A stretch of 50,807 nucleotides of DNA from an uncultured Kangiella sp. (GTDB lineage Bacteria > Pseudomonadota > Gammaproteobacteria > Enterobacterales > Kangiellaceae). The notes below the pieces were generated by a model, which was not told where the DNA came from, did not search any database, and saw nothing but the letters and a program-made list of their open reading frames with translations. This document shows, in pieces, positions 1 to 8,680 of the stretch. The position numbers were made by a program, and so were the translations under genes. Within the stretch, counting starts at the first letter, position 1, and every line of letters begins with the position of its first letter. The DNA is taken from positions 1 through 50,807 of the forward strand of contig CATNCP010000020.1 of the NCBI GenBank assembly GCA_950096615.1, in the 5' to 3' direction.

Positions 1-240
1 ACAAAGTTATCCACAGAAAATGGAGTGCTGTGGAAAAAATAATCAAACACAGAAAAGCAAAGATACTGTAAATTATGATAAAGATCCAATGTGTTAGCTA
101 AGATACGACCAGAGGGCATAATATTTGGAATAATATTGGTCAAAGTTCGTTAAGATAAGGAAACTAAATAAATGACTCGTTAGATAAAAGCGAGCATTGG
201 GCATCATCATTGGGCCTCACTGGACTATAAGGGATACATT
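1..240. other. Gene-free stretch with two DnaA-box-like 9-mers
   Basis: No convincing coding sequence is seen. A perfect DnaA-box consensus TTATCCACA lies at 7-15 on the plus strand, and a one-mismatch box TTTTCCACA lies on the minus strand (29-37), so the two face each other. The rest is A+T-rich with an imperfect AATATT repeat around 120-137. In some gammaproteobacteria polA lies not far from oriC, but two boxes alone do not make an origin. They could equally be a titration or regulatory site, or part of a feature that begins before the window. Confidence 0.35.
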
Positions 241-1920
241 ATGAAACATGAGACTGTAGTAGCATCAAAGCTGCTGAAATTCGCGAGAATATTGAGCGTT
301 ACAGCCTTGTCGGCTTTGGCATTGTTAGGACCAAATCTAGCGACTGCAAAGCTTGATAAGGCTAGCAGCGATAAAACTGAAGAAAGTCAGCTAGATCCAT
401 ATTTTAAGGCTCTGGCTGATAATAATCGCTTACTTGGTCACATGGCTTTGTACAAAGGTAATGACAAAGTCTACAGCACGACGCTAGAAGCTGCTGGTGG
501 TGAAACCCTGAAAAATGATAAGCAGTTAAAATACAAAATAGGGTCCATTACGAAAACCTTCACAGCGACTCTAGTCTTCCAGCTTATTGAAGAGGGTAAA
601 TTAAGCCTGGACACAACTTTGGACAGTTACTATCCAAAAGTGGCTAACGCTGACAGGATTACAATCCAACAAATGTTGAATCATCATTCAGGGATCCATA
701 GCTATACCGATGATCCTAACTTCATTAGCTACCATATGTCGCCGCAGGACAAGACCTTTCTGGTCAACAAGATCCAAGGCTTTGATGCTGATTTTGAGCC
801 AGGCGAAAAAGGCGCGTATAGCAACAGTAACTACTTACTTCTGGGCTATATACTTGAGGAGATTGAAGAGAAATCTTATGCAGAGTTATTAGAAAATAAG
901 ATATTCAAGCCATTAGGAATGAAGGACACTTTTATAGGCAAAGCCATTAACCCGAAAAATGCGGAAGCTTATTCGTACCAGTTCAATGGTGAAAAGTGGG
1001 AAGAAGTTCCACAGTGGGATATGTCAGTGGCTTATTCGGCGGGAACTTTAGTCTCGACTGCAGATGATCTAAACCTTTTTATTACGGGATTGTTTGAAGA
1101 AAAACTCATTGAGTCATCGAGCTTAGAGCAAATGATTGAGTTAGAAGATGGTTTTGGTAAAGGTATATTCGGCACTAAATATAAGCTGGGCGACTCTGAG
1201 CTGCAGGGTTATTGGCACAATGGCGGCATTGAGTCATTTATTTCTCACCTTGCTTATTACCCTGAAAAAGATGTTAGCGTGGTGGTGCTAACCAACGGTT
1301 TGAACTATGACGTGCGCACGATCTACGAGAATATGTTGGATGCCTATTTCGGAAAAGACGTACCTGTGCCAGAGTTTGGTCAAGAAATTGAACTGGACGA
1401 AGAGGTTCTAAAGCCCTTAGTTGGTGACTACGAAAGCGAGACTCACCCACTCGATATCAGTATCAGTTTGCTTGAAGGTAAATTATATGCACAGGCTACT
1501 GGTCAAGGCGGCTTTCCTTTAACGGCTTTGAGTGAGAACACATTCGAATTCTCTAGAGCTGGAATCGAAATTGAATTTGATCGAGACAATGATCAGTTTG
1601 CTATTAAGCAGGGTGGTCGTGCAGATGTATTCATCAAAGTGGGCGGTGGCGAATCTACAAAAGCAGTAGAGGTACCGGTTGAAACGCTAGAGAAGTACGT
1701 GGGGACTTACCAAAGTGATGATTTTCCGCTTGATATCGAAGTAATGGTAAAAAACGGCAGCTTGTATGCGCAAGCGACTGGGCAGTCTGCCTTTCCGCTC
1801 ACTCCGGTTAATCAAAAGAAGTTTTCCTTCAAGCTTGCTGATATCGTCATCGAGTTTGACGTGAAAAATAGACAGTTGACTATAACGCAGCGTGGAGTAC
1901 CCAATATTTTGACGAAATAA
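241..1920 (+). CDS. Secreted serine beta-lactamase-like hydrolase with tandem C-terminal domains
   Basis: A 559-residue exported enzyme of the serine beta-lactamase / class C / DD-peptidase-like superfamily (Pfam Beta-lactamase). A signal-peptide-like segment covers residues 10-36. The catalytic SxxK motif is S102-I-T-K105, the second motif is Y193-S-N195, and H326-N-G-G329 stands in for the KTG box, as is common in esterase or peptidase members. Two copies of a beta-rich module of about 75 residues follow (about 388-466 and 482-559). Each carries the shared block LYAQATGQ and the FPLT motif, like lipocalin-type tails of this family. The start has an AGGGA Shine-Dalgarno. A strong hairpin terminator follows the stop. 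The substrate cannot be told from sequence. It is unlikely to be a true beta-lactamase given the long tail. Confidence 0.85.
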   Translation: MKHETVVASKLLKFARILSVTALSALALLGPNLATAKLDKASSDKTEESQLDPYFKALADNNRLLGHMALYKGNDKVYSTTLEAAGGETLKNDKQLKYKIGSITKTFTATLVFQLIEEGKLSLDTTLDSYYPKVANADRITIQQMLNHHSGIHSYTDDPNFISYHMSPQDKTFLVNKIQGFDADFEPGEKGAYSNSNYLLLGYILEEIEEKSYAELLENKIFKPLGMKDTFIGKAINPKNAEAYSYQFNGEKWEEVPQWDMSVAYSAGTLVSTADDLNLFITGLFEEKLIESSSLEQMIELEDGFGKGIFGTKYKLGDSELQGYWHNGGIESFISHLAYYPEKDVSVVVLTNGLNYDVRTIYENMLDAYFGKDVPVPEFGQEIELDEEVLKPLVGDYESETHPLDISISLLEGKLYAQATGQGGFPLTALSENTFEFSRAGIEIEFDRDNDQFAIKQGGRADVFIKVGGGESTKAVEVPVETLEKYVGTYQSDDFPLDIEVMVKNGSLYAQATGQSAFPLTPVNQKKFSFKLADIVIEFDVKNRQLTITQRGVPNILTK

Positions 1921-1941
1921 AGACGCTAAGAAAGTCCTAAA

Positions 1942-1968
1942 AGCCCAGCATTCGCTGGGCTTTTTGTT
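1942..1968 (+). terminator. Rho-independent terminator of the hydrolase gene
   Basis: An 8-bp perfect stem (AGCCCAGC / GCTGGGCT) with a 4-base loop is followed by a T-rich run. It lies 22 bases after the stop of the hydrolase gene and just beyond the convergent minus-strand gene, so it may serve both. Confidence 0.8.
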
Positions 1969-1978
1969 TAAGAACGAT

Positions 1979-2353
1979 TTACCCCAACTGTTTAAGCTCT
2001 TGCTTGAGGCTCTTAGCGGCATGCTCAAATTGCTGCAATAAGTTCTTAGCGACATCATATTGTAGATTAGACTCTTTTAATGCTTTAAGCATGGGTGTTG
2101 GAGTCGGATCTTGCAGTGCATGTGCCAGAAGTTCGGCCGAGACCACGTTGTGGAATGCCTCTAGACTGGGCTGTGGGCTTGGATCGCCAAAGAATGGTGG
2201 TGGGTCAGGAATGGGCCGTGGTATGGGCAACTTCGGAAAAAAACGAGCAATATACATTGCTTCAAACAACTCACGGAAGAATCGTTTCGACTCGCGACAT
2301 TCAGCAGAATCGGGATCAATACTGCATGCAAACGGATTGACTGGAAAAGCCAT
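1979..2353 (-). CDS. Small hypothetical protein with a proline-rich middle
   Basis: A 124-residue protein I do not recognise. The minus strand is favoured because a textbook AGGAGG Shine-Dalgarno lies 7 bases before its ATG, and the gene ends beside a terminator. Residues 43-64 are very proline-rich (repeated P-x-P). The C-terminal third is helical and charged with a likely amphipathic helix. It has no signal peptide or membrane segment and two cysteines near the N terminus (C10, C19). It lies divergent from polA, sharing a 200-bp upstream region. No function is offered. Confidence 0.6.
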   Translation of the reverse strand: MAFPVNPFACSIDPDSAECRESKRFFRELFEAMYIARFFPKLPIPRPIPDPPPFFGDPSPQPSLEAFHNVVSAELLAHALQDPTPTPMLKALKESNLQYDVAKNLLQQFEHAAKSLKQELKQLG

Positions 2354-2465
2354 AATAACCTCCTTTGTTAAATAAGACGCCTCATCATGAAGCGAATTAG
2401 AGTTAGCGCGAATGTTTGGCTAACGTTTAGACTTTAACAAAAACGGTATCATCAATCTTTATCGC

Positions 2466-2482
2466 TGTTCACAAAATGAACA
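2466..2482. promoter_or_regulatory. Inverted repeat between the divergent small gene and polA
   Basis: TGTTCA and TGAACA are separated by 5 bases, a perfect 6-5-6 palindrome in the shared upstream region, about 73 bases before the polA start. It looks like a dimeric operator but does not match the gammaproteobacterial LexA box (CTGT-N8-ACAG). No regulator is assigned. Confidence 0.3.
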
Positions 2483-2554
2483 ATAATGGTTGATAGTAGG
2501 AACCATCAGAAACTTGCGTTACACTTAAACCAATTTCAGAAACTGTAAATCCTC

Positions 2555-5284
2555 ATGTCAGAAAAACAAAGCCCTTTCATCCTTGTTGATGGTTCTTCGT
2601 ATCTATTTCGTGCTTACCATGTGCCGCAGTTACAGCGCATGACCAATTCCGAGGGCATGATGACTGGCGCAGTATTTGGCGTCATCAACATGCTGAAAAG
2701 TCTGATTAATGAATATCAGCCGACACATATGGCGGTGGTGTTTGACGCTAAGGGCAAAACTTTTCGCAATGACTTGTACCCTGAATACAAAGCCAATCGC
2801 CCGCCGATGCCAGAAGACTTACGTCAGCAAATTGAGCCAATCCATCAGATTGTAGAAGCAATGGGCTTGCCTCTCCTCGTAATAGATGGGGTAGAGGCTG
2901 ATGACGTGATTGGCACACTGGCCAAGCAAGCATGTGCCGAAGGCCGTGAAACGGTGATCTCTACCGGCGATAAGGACATGGCGCAGCTAGTCAGTGACAA
3001 TGTGACTTTGATTAATACCATGGATAAAAATAACCCTGTCACGGATTACGACCGAGTGATTGAAAAGTTTGGCGTTAAGCCAGACCAAATTATTGATTTT
3101 CTGGCTTTGGTTGGTGATAAGGTTGATAACATTCCTGGGGTTAATAAATGCGGCCCGAAAACTGCGGTAAAGTGGCTGAATGAATACGGTTCGTTAGAAG
3201 GCGTGATGGAGAATGCGGATAAGATTGGCGGCAAGATTGGTGAGAATTTAAGAGAAGCGCTCGAGCAGCTACCGCTTTCTTATGAGTTAGCAACGATCAA
3301 GCTCGACTGTGATTTAGAGTTTAAACCGAGTGAGCTAAGCCTCAAAGAGCCAGAGCTTGCACAGCTCAAGGACTTGTATGGGAAGATGGAGTTTCGTCGT
3401 TGGTTAACGGAAGTACTAAAAGAGGCGGGCGAAGATCTTGCTGAAGGTGAGGATGAGGCTGAAGAGTCAGCGATTGACCGCAGTAAGTATGAAACCATTC
3501 TTACCCAAGAGGAACTGGATAAGTGGCTAAAAAAATTAGAGCAATCTGAGTTATTTGCCTTCGATACGGAAACCACCAGTTTAAATTATATGGAAGCTGA
3601 TTTGGTTGGCATGTCCTTTGCGCTCGACAATGGTGAAGCAGCTTATTTACCAGTTGCTCATAGTTATATGGGGGCACCGGAACAATTAGACCGTGATGAT
3701 GTTTTAAAGCAAATGAAATCGTTGCTAGAAAGTGAGGACATAAAAAAAGTAGGGCAAAACCTCAAGTATGATATGAGTGTTTTGGCTCGTTACGACATTA
3801 CGCTCGGTGGTATCGAGTTTGATACCATGCTTGAGTCATACTGCTTGAATTCAGTTGCAAGTCGTCACGATATGGACTCCTTGTCTTTAAAATACCTCAA
3901 TCATGCCACCATTAAATTTGAGGAAATTGCTGGTAAGGGCAAGAATCAGCTGACATTTGATCAAATCGAGCTAGAAAAAGCAGCCACTTATGCGGCAGAA
4001 GATGCAGACATTACTATGAAACTGCATCAAAAGATATGGGGAGATTTGGAGGGAGAGGAAGGTCCGGCGCAGGTATTCAGACATATCGAAATGCCATTAT
4101 TGCGGATATTGTCAAAAGTTGAGCGTAATGGTGTGTTGGTTGACGGTAAATTGTTATTAGAAAAAAGCCGCCAATTCGAACAGCGACTTAAAGAAATTGA
4201 ACTAGAAGCGTTCGAGCTTGCGGGTAAAGAATTTAATCTTGGCTCTCCAAAACAGTTACAAGCTATTTTGTTTGAAGAATTAGAACTTCCGGTGATTAAA
4301 AAAACACCGAAAGGACAACCCTCAACGGCAGAAGAGGTGCTACAAGAGCTTGCATTAGATTACCCGCTACCAAAACTAATCTTAGAGAATCGTGGTTTAA
4401 GTAAATTGAAATCGACTTATACCGATAAGTTGCCGAAGATGATTAACCCTGAAACTAAGCGCGTCCATACGTCATATCATCAGGCTATTGCGGCTACAGG
4501 ACGATTATCATCGACTGAGCCAAATTTACAGAATATTCCGATTAAGTCACCAGAAGGGCGGAGTATACGTACCGCGTTTATTGCATCTGAAGGCTGTAAG
4601 GTTTTAGCCGCGGATTACTCGCAAATTGAACTGCGGATTATGGCTCATTTATCTCAGGACAAAGGGCTACTCAAAGCGTTTGAAGAAGGGCTGGATGTTC
4701 ACTCAGCGACGGCTGCAGAAGTATTCGATGTAGACTTAGACGACGTTAGCCCTAATCAACGACGTGATGCCAAAGCGATTAACTTTGGTCTAATTTATGG
4801 CATGTCAGCTTTTGGTCTGGCAAAGCAAATAGATGCGGATAGGAATACTGCGCAGGATTACATTAATACTTATTTTGCACGATACCCTGGCGTAGAAGCC
4901 TATATGGACAGTACTCGAGAAAAGGCGGCTGATAAGGGCTATGTTGAGACTCTGTACGGCCGTCGTTTGTATCTCCCTGAGATCCACTCGAAGAACGGGA
5001 TGCGTCGTAAAGCAGCTGAAAGAACGGCTATTAATGCCCCGATGCAGGGGAGCGCAGCAGACATTATCAAACTAGCGATGATCGAAGTCGATAAGTGGCT
5101 AAAAGATCAGCCGGGTATCAAGATGATTATGCAGGTTCATGATGAATTGGTGTTCGAAGTCGAAGAAAAATATCTGGATCTAGCGAAAGAAAAAATCCCT
5201 GAGTTAATGGAAAGTGTTGCAGAACTATCAGTTCCGCTAATCGCAGAAGTTGATGTGGGCGATAACTGGGAAGAAGCGCACTAA
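2555..5284 (+). CDS. polA: DNA polymerase I
   Basis: A 909-residue, full-length family A polymerase for Okazaki-fragment processing and repair synthesis. The N-terminal 5'-3' exonuclease domain (about 1-290) has the acidic motifs DGSSYLF, EADDVIG and GDKDMAQL. The 3'-5' proofreading domain (about 310-500) keeps its first metal motif D337-x-E339. The polymerase domain shows motif A at D687 (DYSQIELR), motif B ([14 protein letters not shown]) and motif C H862-D863-E864. All three activities should therefore be present, as in the E. coli enzyme of 928 residues. It is monocistronic, with a hairpin terminator after the stop and the putative sRNA gene downstream. Confidence 0.98.
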   Translation: MSEKQSPFILVDGSSYLFRAYHVPQLQRMTNSEGMMTGAVFGVINMLKSLINEYQPTHMAVVFDAKGKTFRNDLYPEYKANRPPMPEDLRQQIEPIHQIVEAMGLPLLVIDGVEADDVIGTLAKQACAEGRETVISTGDKDMAQLVSDNVTLINTMDKNNPVTDYDRVIEKFGVKPDQIIDFLALVGDKVDNIPGVNKCGPKTAVKWLNEYGSLEGVMENADKIGGKIGENLREALEQLPLSYELATIKLDCDLEFKPSELSLKEPELAQLKDLYGKMEFRRWLTEVLKEAGEDLAEGEDEAEESAIDRSKYETILTQEELDKWLKKLEQSELFAFDTETTSLNYMEADLVGMSFALDNGEAAYLPVAHSYMGAPEQLDRDDVLKQMKSLLESEDIKKVGQNLKYDMSVLARYDITLGGIEFDTMLESYCLNSVASRHDMDSLSLKYLNHATIKFEEIAGKGKNQLTFDQIELEKAATYAAEDADITMKLHQKIWGDLEGEEGPAQVFRHIEMPLLRILSKVERNGVLVDGKLLLEKSRQFEQRLKEIELEAFELAGKEFNLGSPKQLQAILFEELELPVIKKTPKGQPSTAEEVLQELALDYPLPKLILENRGLSKLKSTYTDKLPKMINPETKRVHTSYHQAIAATGRLSSTEPNLQNIPIKSPEGRSIRTAFIASEGCKVLAADYSQIELRIMAHLSQDKGLLKAFEEGLDVHSATAAEVFDVDLDDVSPNQRRDAKAINFGLIYGMSAFGLAKQIDADRNTAQDYINTYFARYPGVEAYMDSTREKAADKGYVETLYGRRLYLPEIHSKNGMRRKAAERTAINAPMQGSAADIIKLAMIEVDKWLKDQPGIKMIMQVHDELVFEVEEKYLDLAKEKIPELMESVAELSVPLIAEVDVGDNWEEAH

Positions 5285-5311
5285 TAGTGCAGCTTTATAG
5301 AACCTAAACTT

Positions 5312-5353
5312 GCGCTATTTATCACTCAACGTGTGATATAGCGCAGGTTTTTA
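5312..5353 (+). terminator. polA terminator
   Basis: A bulged long stem: GCGCTAT pairs with ATAGCGC and ATCAC with GTGAT, followed by a 5-T run. It lies 28 bases after the polA stop. Confidence 0.65.
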
Positions 5354-5446
5354 TCGCGATCATCGCTTAATGTCACACTTTGAAATTTTCTTTACACAAC
5401 CTTACAAAAATCTTGAAACAAACCACCTAAACGCGAGTCTATTTAA

Positions 5447-5569
5447 GTGAGCACAATGAAGTGCTCCCCGCGACTCCCTCCTTACAGCGGGACTTTGCAA
5501 TTCGGCCTCCCCAAGCTGAATTGCGCATTTGGGGTGGTACCTATGTTCCCTCAGGCCACCCCTTTTTTT
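5447..5569 (+). ncRNA. Structured CU-rich small RNA at the Spot 42/ErsA locus
   Basis: No coding gene fits here, but the stretch folds into four consecutive hairpins. H1 is GCAC/GTGC (5451-5464). H2 is CCCGC/GCGGG (5467-5491), with a 15-base loop containing CTCCCTCCTT. H3 is a 10-bp stem with one G-U pair (5497-5524) and a CTCCCCAA loop. H4 is a 7-bp GC-rich stem GGGGTGG/CCACCCC (5531-5562) ending in 7 T, a textbook intrinsic terminator. Unpaired pyrimidine-rich loops complementary to Shine-Dalgarno sequences suggest an Hfq-type trans-acting regulator. E. coli Spot 42 (spf) and Pseudomonas ErsA also lie just after polA, but I see no clear primary-sequence match to Spot 42. The 5' end is estimated; the upstream promoter is weak (TTGAAA at 5413 with long spacing). 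Confidence 0.7.
5531..5569 (+). terminator. Intrinsic terminator of the small RNA
   Basis: Stem GGGGTGG/CCACCCC, extended by CCT/AGG across a small bulge, followed by 7 T residues. It is the fourth hairpin of the sRNA. Confidence 0.8.
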
Positions 5570-5637
5570 ATGCCTGTGTTTTTTAGTCCGTTATCAAGAA
5601 GAGTTGGAAATTTAGGTTCAGTTACAGTTAGAGACAT

Positions 5638-5665
5638 ATAAAAGCCAGCGTTAGCTGGCTTTTAT
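5638..5665 (-). terminator. Terminator after the TPR/coiled-coil membrane protein gene
   Basis: Perfect 9-bp stem AAAGCCAGC/GCTGGCTTT with loop GTTA and T-rich flanks on both sides, so it can work in both directions. The same stem-loop recurs after gcvP (47026-47053). Confidence 0.75.
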
Positions 5666-5686
5666 TATTAAGCGATTAAATTAGGA

Positions 5687-6565
5687 TTAGGCTTGGGTCT
5701 TAAGCGCTTCAAACTCTTCGAGTTTATGCAGGCCTTCGAAAGCTGGTTCACGCTCTAATTCGTCGGCTAGTTTGGGGGCTTTTTCAATGGCAATCTTAAT
5801 GTCGTTAATTGCTTCTTGTGTAGCACCGTTGGCTGCGTTAGCGCAAGCACGTTGCCAGTAAGCTAGGCCGTAATCTTCATCTTGGTCGATGGCGCGATTA
5901 GCGAGACTAAAGGCCCATTCATAATCCCCAAGTTCGTAAGCAGCATCCGCTTTATAAATTAAAGCCTCGATGTCTTCAGGACTGATCGCAAGGATTTCAT
6001 CAAACAGTTTTATCTTTTGGTGCATATTGGTCTCAAGGCCAGCTCGCATCCAAATAGAATGAATTTCGTTGGATTTGGAAATATCTTCCTGTGCATCAAT
6101 GATTTCTTGTGAGCGTTTACGCAGCTTACCTTCTAGTTCGTGTAGCCGGTCTTCATACTCGCTGGTAAGTTCGTTGATTTTAGTTTCAACCACTTCATTG
6201 AGCTTGCTGCGAACGTCCCGCATTGAGCGCCAACCCATCAATACTAAAATTGAAGCAGCGGTGGTAATAATGATGAACATGTTATTCAAGGTATCAGAGG
6301 TATAGCGAATAATTCGATCGGAGGCATCGAGTTTCGCGTGAGCTACCTTTTCTTCCATGTCAGCACGAAGTGTCTGTTGATCTTGGCGTACCGATTTCAG
6401 CTCATCAAGAATATAACGCTCTATCAGCGGTTGATAGCTGCTGGTTTTCTGTGTCTGTTGTGGAGGCGATTCGTTGTCTTGTTCGTTGGTCTCAGCGGCA
6501 AGGGTGGCTGCGCTAAACATTAAAAGAAAAACAAAAGAAATCGTATGGAATAGAGGCTTAAGCAT
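5687..6565 (-). CDS. Exported membrane-anchored coiled-coil/TPR protein
   Basis: A 292-residue protein. It has a signal peptide (1-24), a charged glutamine-rich linker, a membrane segment at about 95-111, a long coiled coil at about 115-168, and TPR-like helices at about 170-268 (pattern A-x-x-x-Y-x-x-G-D-Y-x-x-A). The order suggests a periplasmic N-terminal part and a cytoplasmic coiled-coil/TPR scaffold, or the reverse if the signal peptide is kept as an anchor. It lies 5 bases downstream of engB on the same strand, so the two are probably co-transcribed. No catalytic motif is visible. It is likely a protein-protein interaction scaffold of unknown partner. Confidence 0.75.
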   Translation of the reverse strand: MLKPLFHTISFVFLLMFSAATLAAETNEQDNESPPQQTQKTSSYQPLIERYILDELKSVRQDQQTLRADMEEKVAHAKLDASDRIIRYTSDTLNNMFIIITTAASILVLMGWRSMRDVRSKLNEVVETKINELTSEYEDRLHELEGKLRKRSQEIIDAQEDISKSNEIHSIWMRAGLETNMHQKIKLFDEILAISPEDIEALIYKADAAYELGDYEWAFSLANRAIDQDEDYGLAYWQRACANAANGATQEAINDIKIAIEKAPKLADELEREPAFEGLHKLEEFEALKTQA

Positions 6566-6570
6566 AGCGT

Positions 6571-7188
6571 TTAGTCCTTATCATCTGGCGGTGGCGCATC
6601 GGTAGCGTACCATGCATCAAGTTTAGCGAGAAGCTGATCTAAACCATGCTTCTTGGTAGAAGAAAAAGCTTGTACACTTGCTTCGGGGTGAAGTTCACTG
6701 ACTTGTTTTTTACACTGTAACAGGGCTTTGGATTTTGCACCTTGCTTGAGCTTATCGGATTTGCTTAATAAGCAATGTACTGGCAGCCCAACTTCATGAG
6801 CCCAAACCAGCATTTGCTGGTCAGTGTCTTTGAGGAAGTGACGAATATCCATTAAAAGCACTAAACCGCGTAAGCATTGGCGTTCTTGCAAGTAGCGAGA
6901 CAGCTCTTCCTGCCATAATAGTTTCGTCGCCTCAGGAACTTTAGCATAACCGTAACCGGGTAAATCGATTAAGCGTGCGTCTTCGTCTAGGGTGAAAACG
7001 TTAATAAGCTGTGTCCGCCCAGGAGTTTTACTGGTTCGAGCTAGGCTTTTTTGTTGTGTCAGGGCATTCAAAGCGCTGGATTTTCCAGCATTGGAGCGTC
7101 CTGCAAAGGCAACTTCTATGCCCTCATCGGCTGGGAGTTGGTTGATTTTTGCCGCGCCCAGTAAGTATTTAGCTTTTTGATAATGCAT
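6571..7188 (-). CDS. engB: Ribosome biogenesis GTP-binding protein EngB (YihA/YsxC)
   Basis: A 205-residue Era-like GTPase needed for large ribosomal subunit maturation. G1 is GRSNAGKS (30-37), G3 is DLPG (75-78), G4 is S142-K-S-D145 (a variant of the usual TKxD) and G5 is FSSTKKHG. I chose the ATG at 7188 because [10 protein letters not shown] aligns with the usual N terminus of the family. A GTG at 7248 would add 20 residues, but it overlaps the promoter of the divergent cytochrome gene. A possible Shine-Dalgarno before 7188 is weak, so the start is less certain than the identity. The downstream neighbour is the TPR membrane protein gene. Confidence 0.95.
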   Translation of the reverse strand: MHYQKAKYLLGAAKINQLPADEGIEVAFAGRSNAGKSSALNALTQQKSLARTSKTPGRTQLINVFTLDEDARLIDLPGYGYAKVPEATKLLWQEELSRYLQERQCLRGLVLLMDIRHFLKDTDQQMLVWAHEVGLPVHCLLSKSDKLKQGAKSKALLQCKKQVSELHPEASVQAFSSTKKHGLDQLLAKLDAWYATDAPPPDDKD

Positions 7189-7214
7189 AAATATAGTTTT
7201 TTTGCCTTTGGATA

Positions 7215-7244
7215 TTGGCATTTTAACGGTTACTTCCCTATAAT
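7215..7244 (+). promoter_or_regulatory. Sigma-70-type promoter for cytochrome c4
   Basis: TTGGCA (7215-7220) and a perfect TATAAT (7239-7244) are separated by 18 bases. The predicted transcript starts near 7251 with a leader of about 70 bases. The site overlaps the 5' region of divergent engB, so the two may influence each other. Confidence 0.6.
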
Positions 7245-7320
7245 TCACCGAGCTTTTCGATTTTATTTTGTTGGCGGCGAGAGTGTCGCGAACAGTTTTT
7301 ATATTTTAGTAGGTAACCTG

Positions 7321-7944
7321 ATGAAAAAGTTAGCTATTTTTGCTTTTGTTTTTGTAGCGTGGAGTGCACCAACTACGGCCCTAGAGGGTGATGTAGCGAA
7401 AGGTGCTGAATTGGCTTCTACTTGTGCCGCTTGTCATGGCAAGGACGGTAACAGTGGTAATCCAATGTGGCCTAAGTTAGCAGGTCAGAATGAAGAATAC
7501 CTTGAGAAGCAGATTAAAGACTTCCAAGCTGGTACAGAAGACCCAACTCAAGGCCGTTATGACGCTTCTATGGCGCCGATGGTTAAAAACTTGAGCGAGC
7601 AAGACATTGCTGATTTGTCAGCATATTTTGCTTCACAAGAAACGCAGATGGGTGCTGTGAAAAAAGAATTCTTGGACTTAGGTAAGAAAATCTACTTCCA
7701 AGGTGATGCTGAGCGTAAAGTTCCTGCCTGTGCCGCCTGCCACGGTGCGACGGGTCAAGGCTTGAATCTAGCGGGCTATCCTGCAGTTTCTGGTCAGCAT
7801 CCTGAATATGCGATTAAGCAGTTGAAAGCATTCTCACATGGTGACCGTGCTAATGATTCGAACGCTATCATGCGTGATATCGCCATTCGCATGTCAGATC
7901 AGCAAATTGAAGCTGTTGCCCACTTCATGTTGGGTTTACACTAA
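7321..7944 (+). CDS. Cytochrome c4 (dihaem c-type cytochrome)
   Basis: A 207-residue periplasmic electron carrier with two tandem class I cytochrome c domains. A signal peptide spans residues 1-20. The haem-binding motifs are C35-AA-C38-H39 and C137-AA-C140-H141. Candidate axial methionines lie in the MAPM segment (84/87) and at M184 or M191. Cytochrome c4 passes electrons from the bc1 complex to terminal oxidases. The ATG at 7321 is chosen because it begins the signal peptide (MKKLAIFAF) with an AGGT-type Shine-Dalgarno; an in-frame extension upstream would run through the promoter. A strong terminator follows. Confidence 0.95.
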   Translation: MKKLAIFAFVFVAWSAPTTALEGDVAKGAELASTCAACHGKDGNSGNPMWPKLAGQNEEYLEKQIKDFQAGTEDPTQGRYDASMAPMVKNLSEQDIADLSAYFASQETQMGAVKKEFLDLGKKIYFQGDAERKVPACAACHGATGQGLNLAGYPAVSGQHPEYAIKQLKAFSHGDRANDSNAIMRDIAIRMSDQQIEAVAHFMLGLH

Positions 7945-7979
7945 TTGACTTGCATTTAGCGCAAGATTCAAGGTAAAAA

Positions 7980-8002
7980 GGCGACTTATAGTCGCCTTTT
8001 TT
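7980..8002 (+). terminator. Terminator after cytochrome c4
   Basis: Stem GGCGAC/GTCGCC with loop TTATA and 6 T residues, 36 bases after the stop. Confidence 0.85.
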
Positions 8003-8066
8003 ATTGGCCGTCTACGTGTAAAGAGCGGTCAGAAATAAAGATTGGTTTAGTAAGCAGGGTAATGGG

Positions 8067-8660
8067 ATGCGTAAATTAATAACAGTGTTAGCGCTATTGA
8101 TACTTCAGACAATGATGGTTCAAGTGGCATCGGCTGAGTTCGAAGAAGGTGAGGATTACTGGCAGATCGCTCAAGTAGAAGACATTTCCGCTGCGACAGG
8201 TGATAACCTGTTTTTTACGTGGTTAGGCTGTGATTCATGCCGCAAGATCGAAGCGGAATTGTCAACGGAGCTCGAAAACTTTGAAATAGTACCCCTGATT
8301 GCTCGCCAAGAATGGCGTCCTGCGGCAAAGGCTTTCTATGTTATTGAGATGCTGGAAGGTGAGCCAGACGCCTTATCAAAGTTGAAGCAACAAATTGATG
8401 CTGGTGAACTTGATCCTAAGGATCAAGAAGCACTGTTTGAGGCAATTTTTGAGCTAGGCTTTGATAAAGAGGCGGTAGCGGAGTTGCTGGAAAATCGCCG
8501 TTTGTATGATCGCATCAACCAAGCTGAGGCATTGGCCAAAAACTATGCCATTCAATATGCACCGACAGTTGTGGTAAAAGGGCAGTTTGCCACGGATGCA
8601 CGTAGCACCATGACTATAAAGAAGTTTCGGGACGTTCTAAATTACCTCAAGTCCTTGTAA
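8067..8660 (+). CDS. DsbA-like thioredoxin-fold protein
   Basis: A 197-residue exported thiol-disulfide protein. The signal peptide is about residues 1-23. The active-site pair is C55-D-S-C58, after a LFFTWLGC strand equivalent to the DsbA FFCPHC region. The cis-proline is A165-P166-T (usually VPA or TPA), and a helical insert lies between. The position after cytochrome c4 matches the cc4-dsbA order of pseudomonads, so this is probably the local DsbA branch. The CDSC dipeptide differs from the strongly oxidising CPHC, so its redox role (oxidant, isomerase-like or other) is uncertain. The start has a GGGTAATGGG purine stretch upstream. Confidence 0.8.
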   Translation: MRKLITVLALLILQTMMVQVASAEFEEGEDYWQIAQVEDISAATGDNLFFTWLGCDSCRKIEAELSTELENFEIVPLIARQEWRPAAKAFYVIEMLEGEPDALSKLKQQIDAGELDPKDQEALFEAIFELGFDKEAVAELLENRRLYDRINQAEALAKNYAIQYAPTVVVKGQFATDARSTMTIKKFRDVLNYLKSL

Positions 8661-8680
8661 GCTCCCGTGCTGATTATCCG

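Noticed and set aside
2004-2375. Open frame opposite the small proline-rich gene
   Set aside because: The minus strand has the AGGAGG site and the terminator context; the plus-strand frame has neither.
5447-5641. A 64-codon open frame through the region after polA
   Set aside because: It has no ribosome-binding site and runs straight through four hairpins and an intrinsic terminator, so the region is better explained as an sRNA gene.
7177-7320. Upstream extension of the cytochrome c4 gene
   Set aside because: It would cross the promoter and bury the signal peptide inside the protein.
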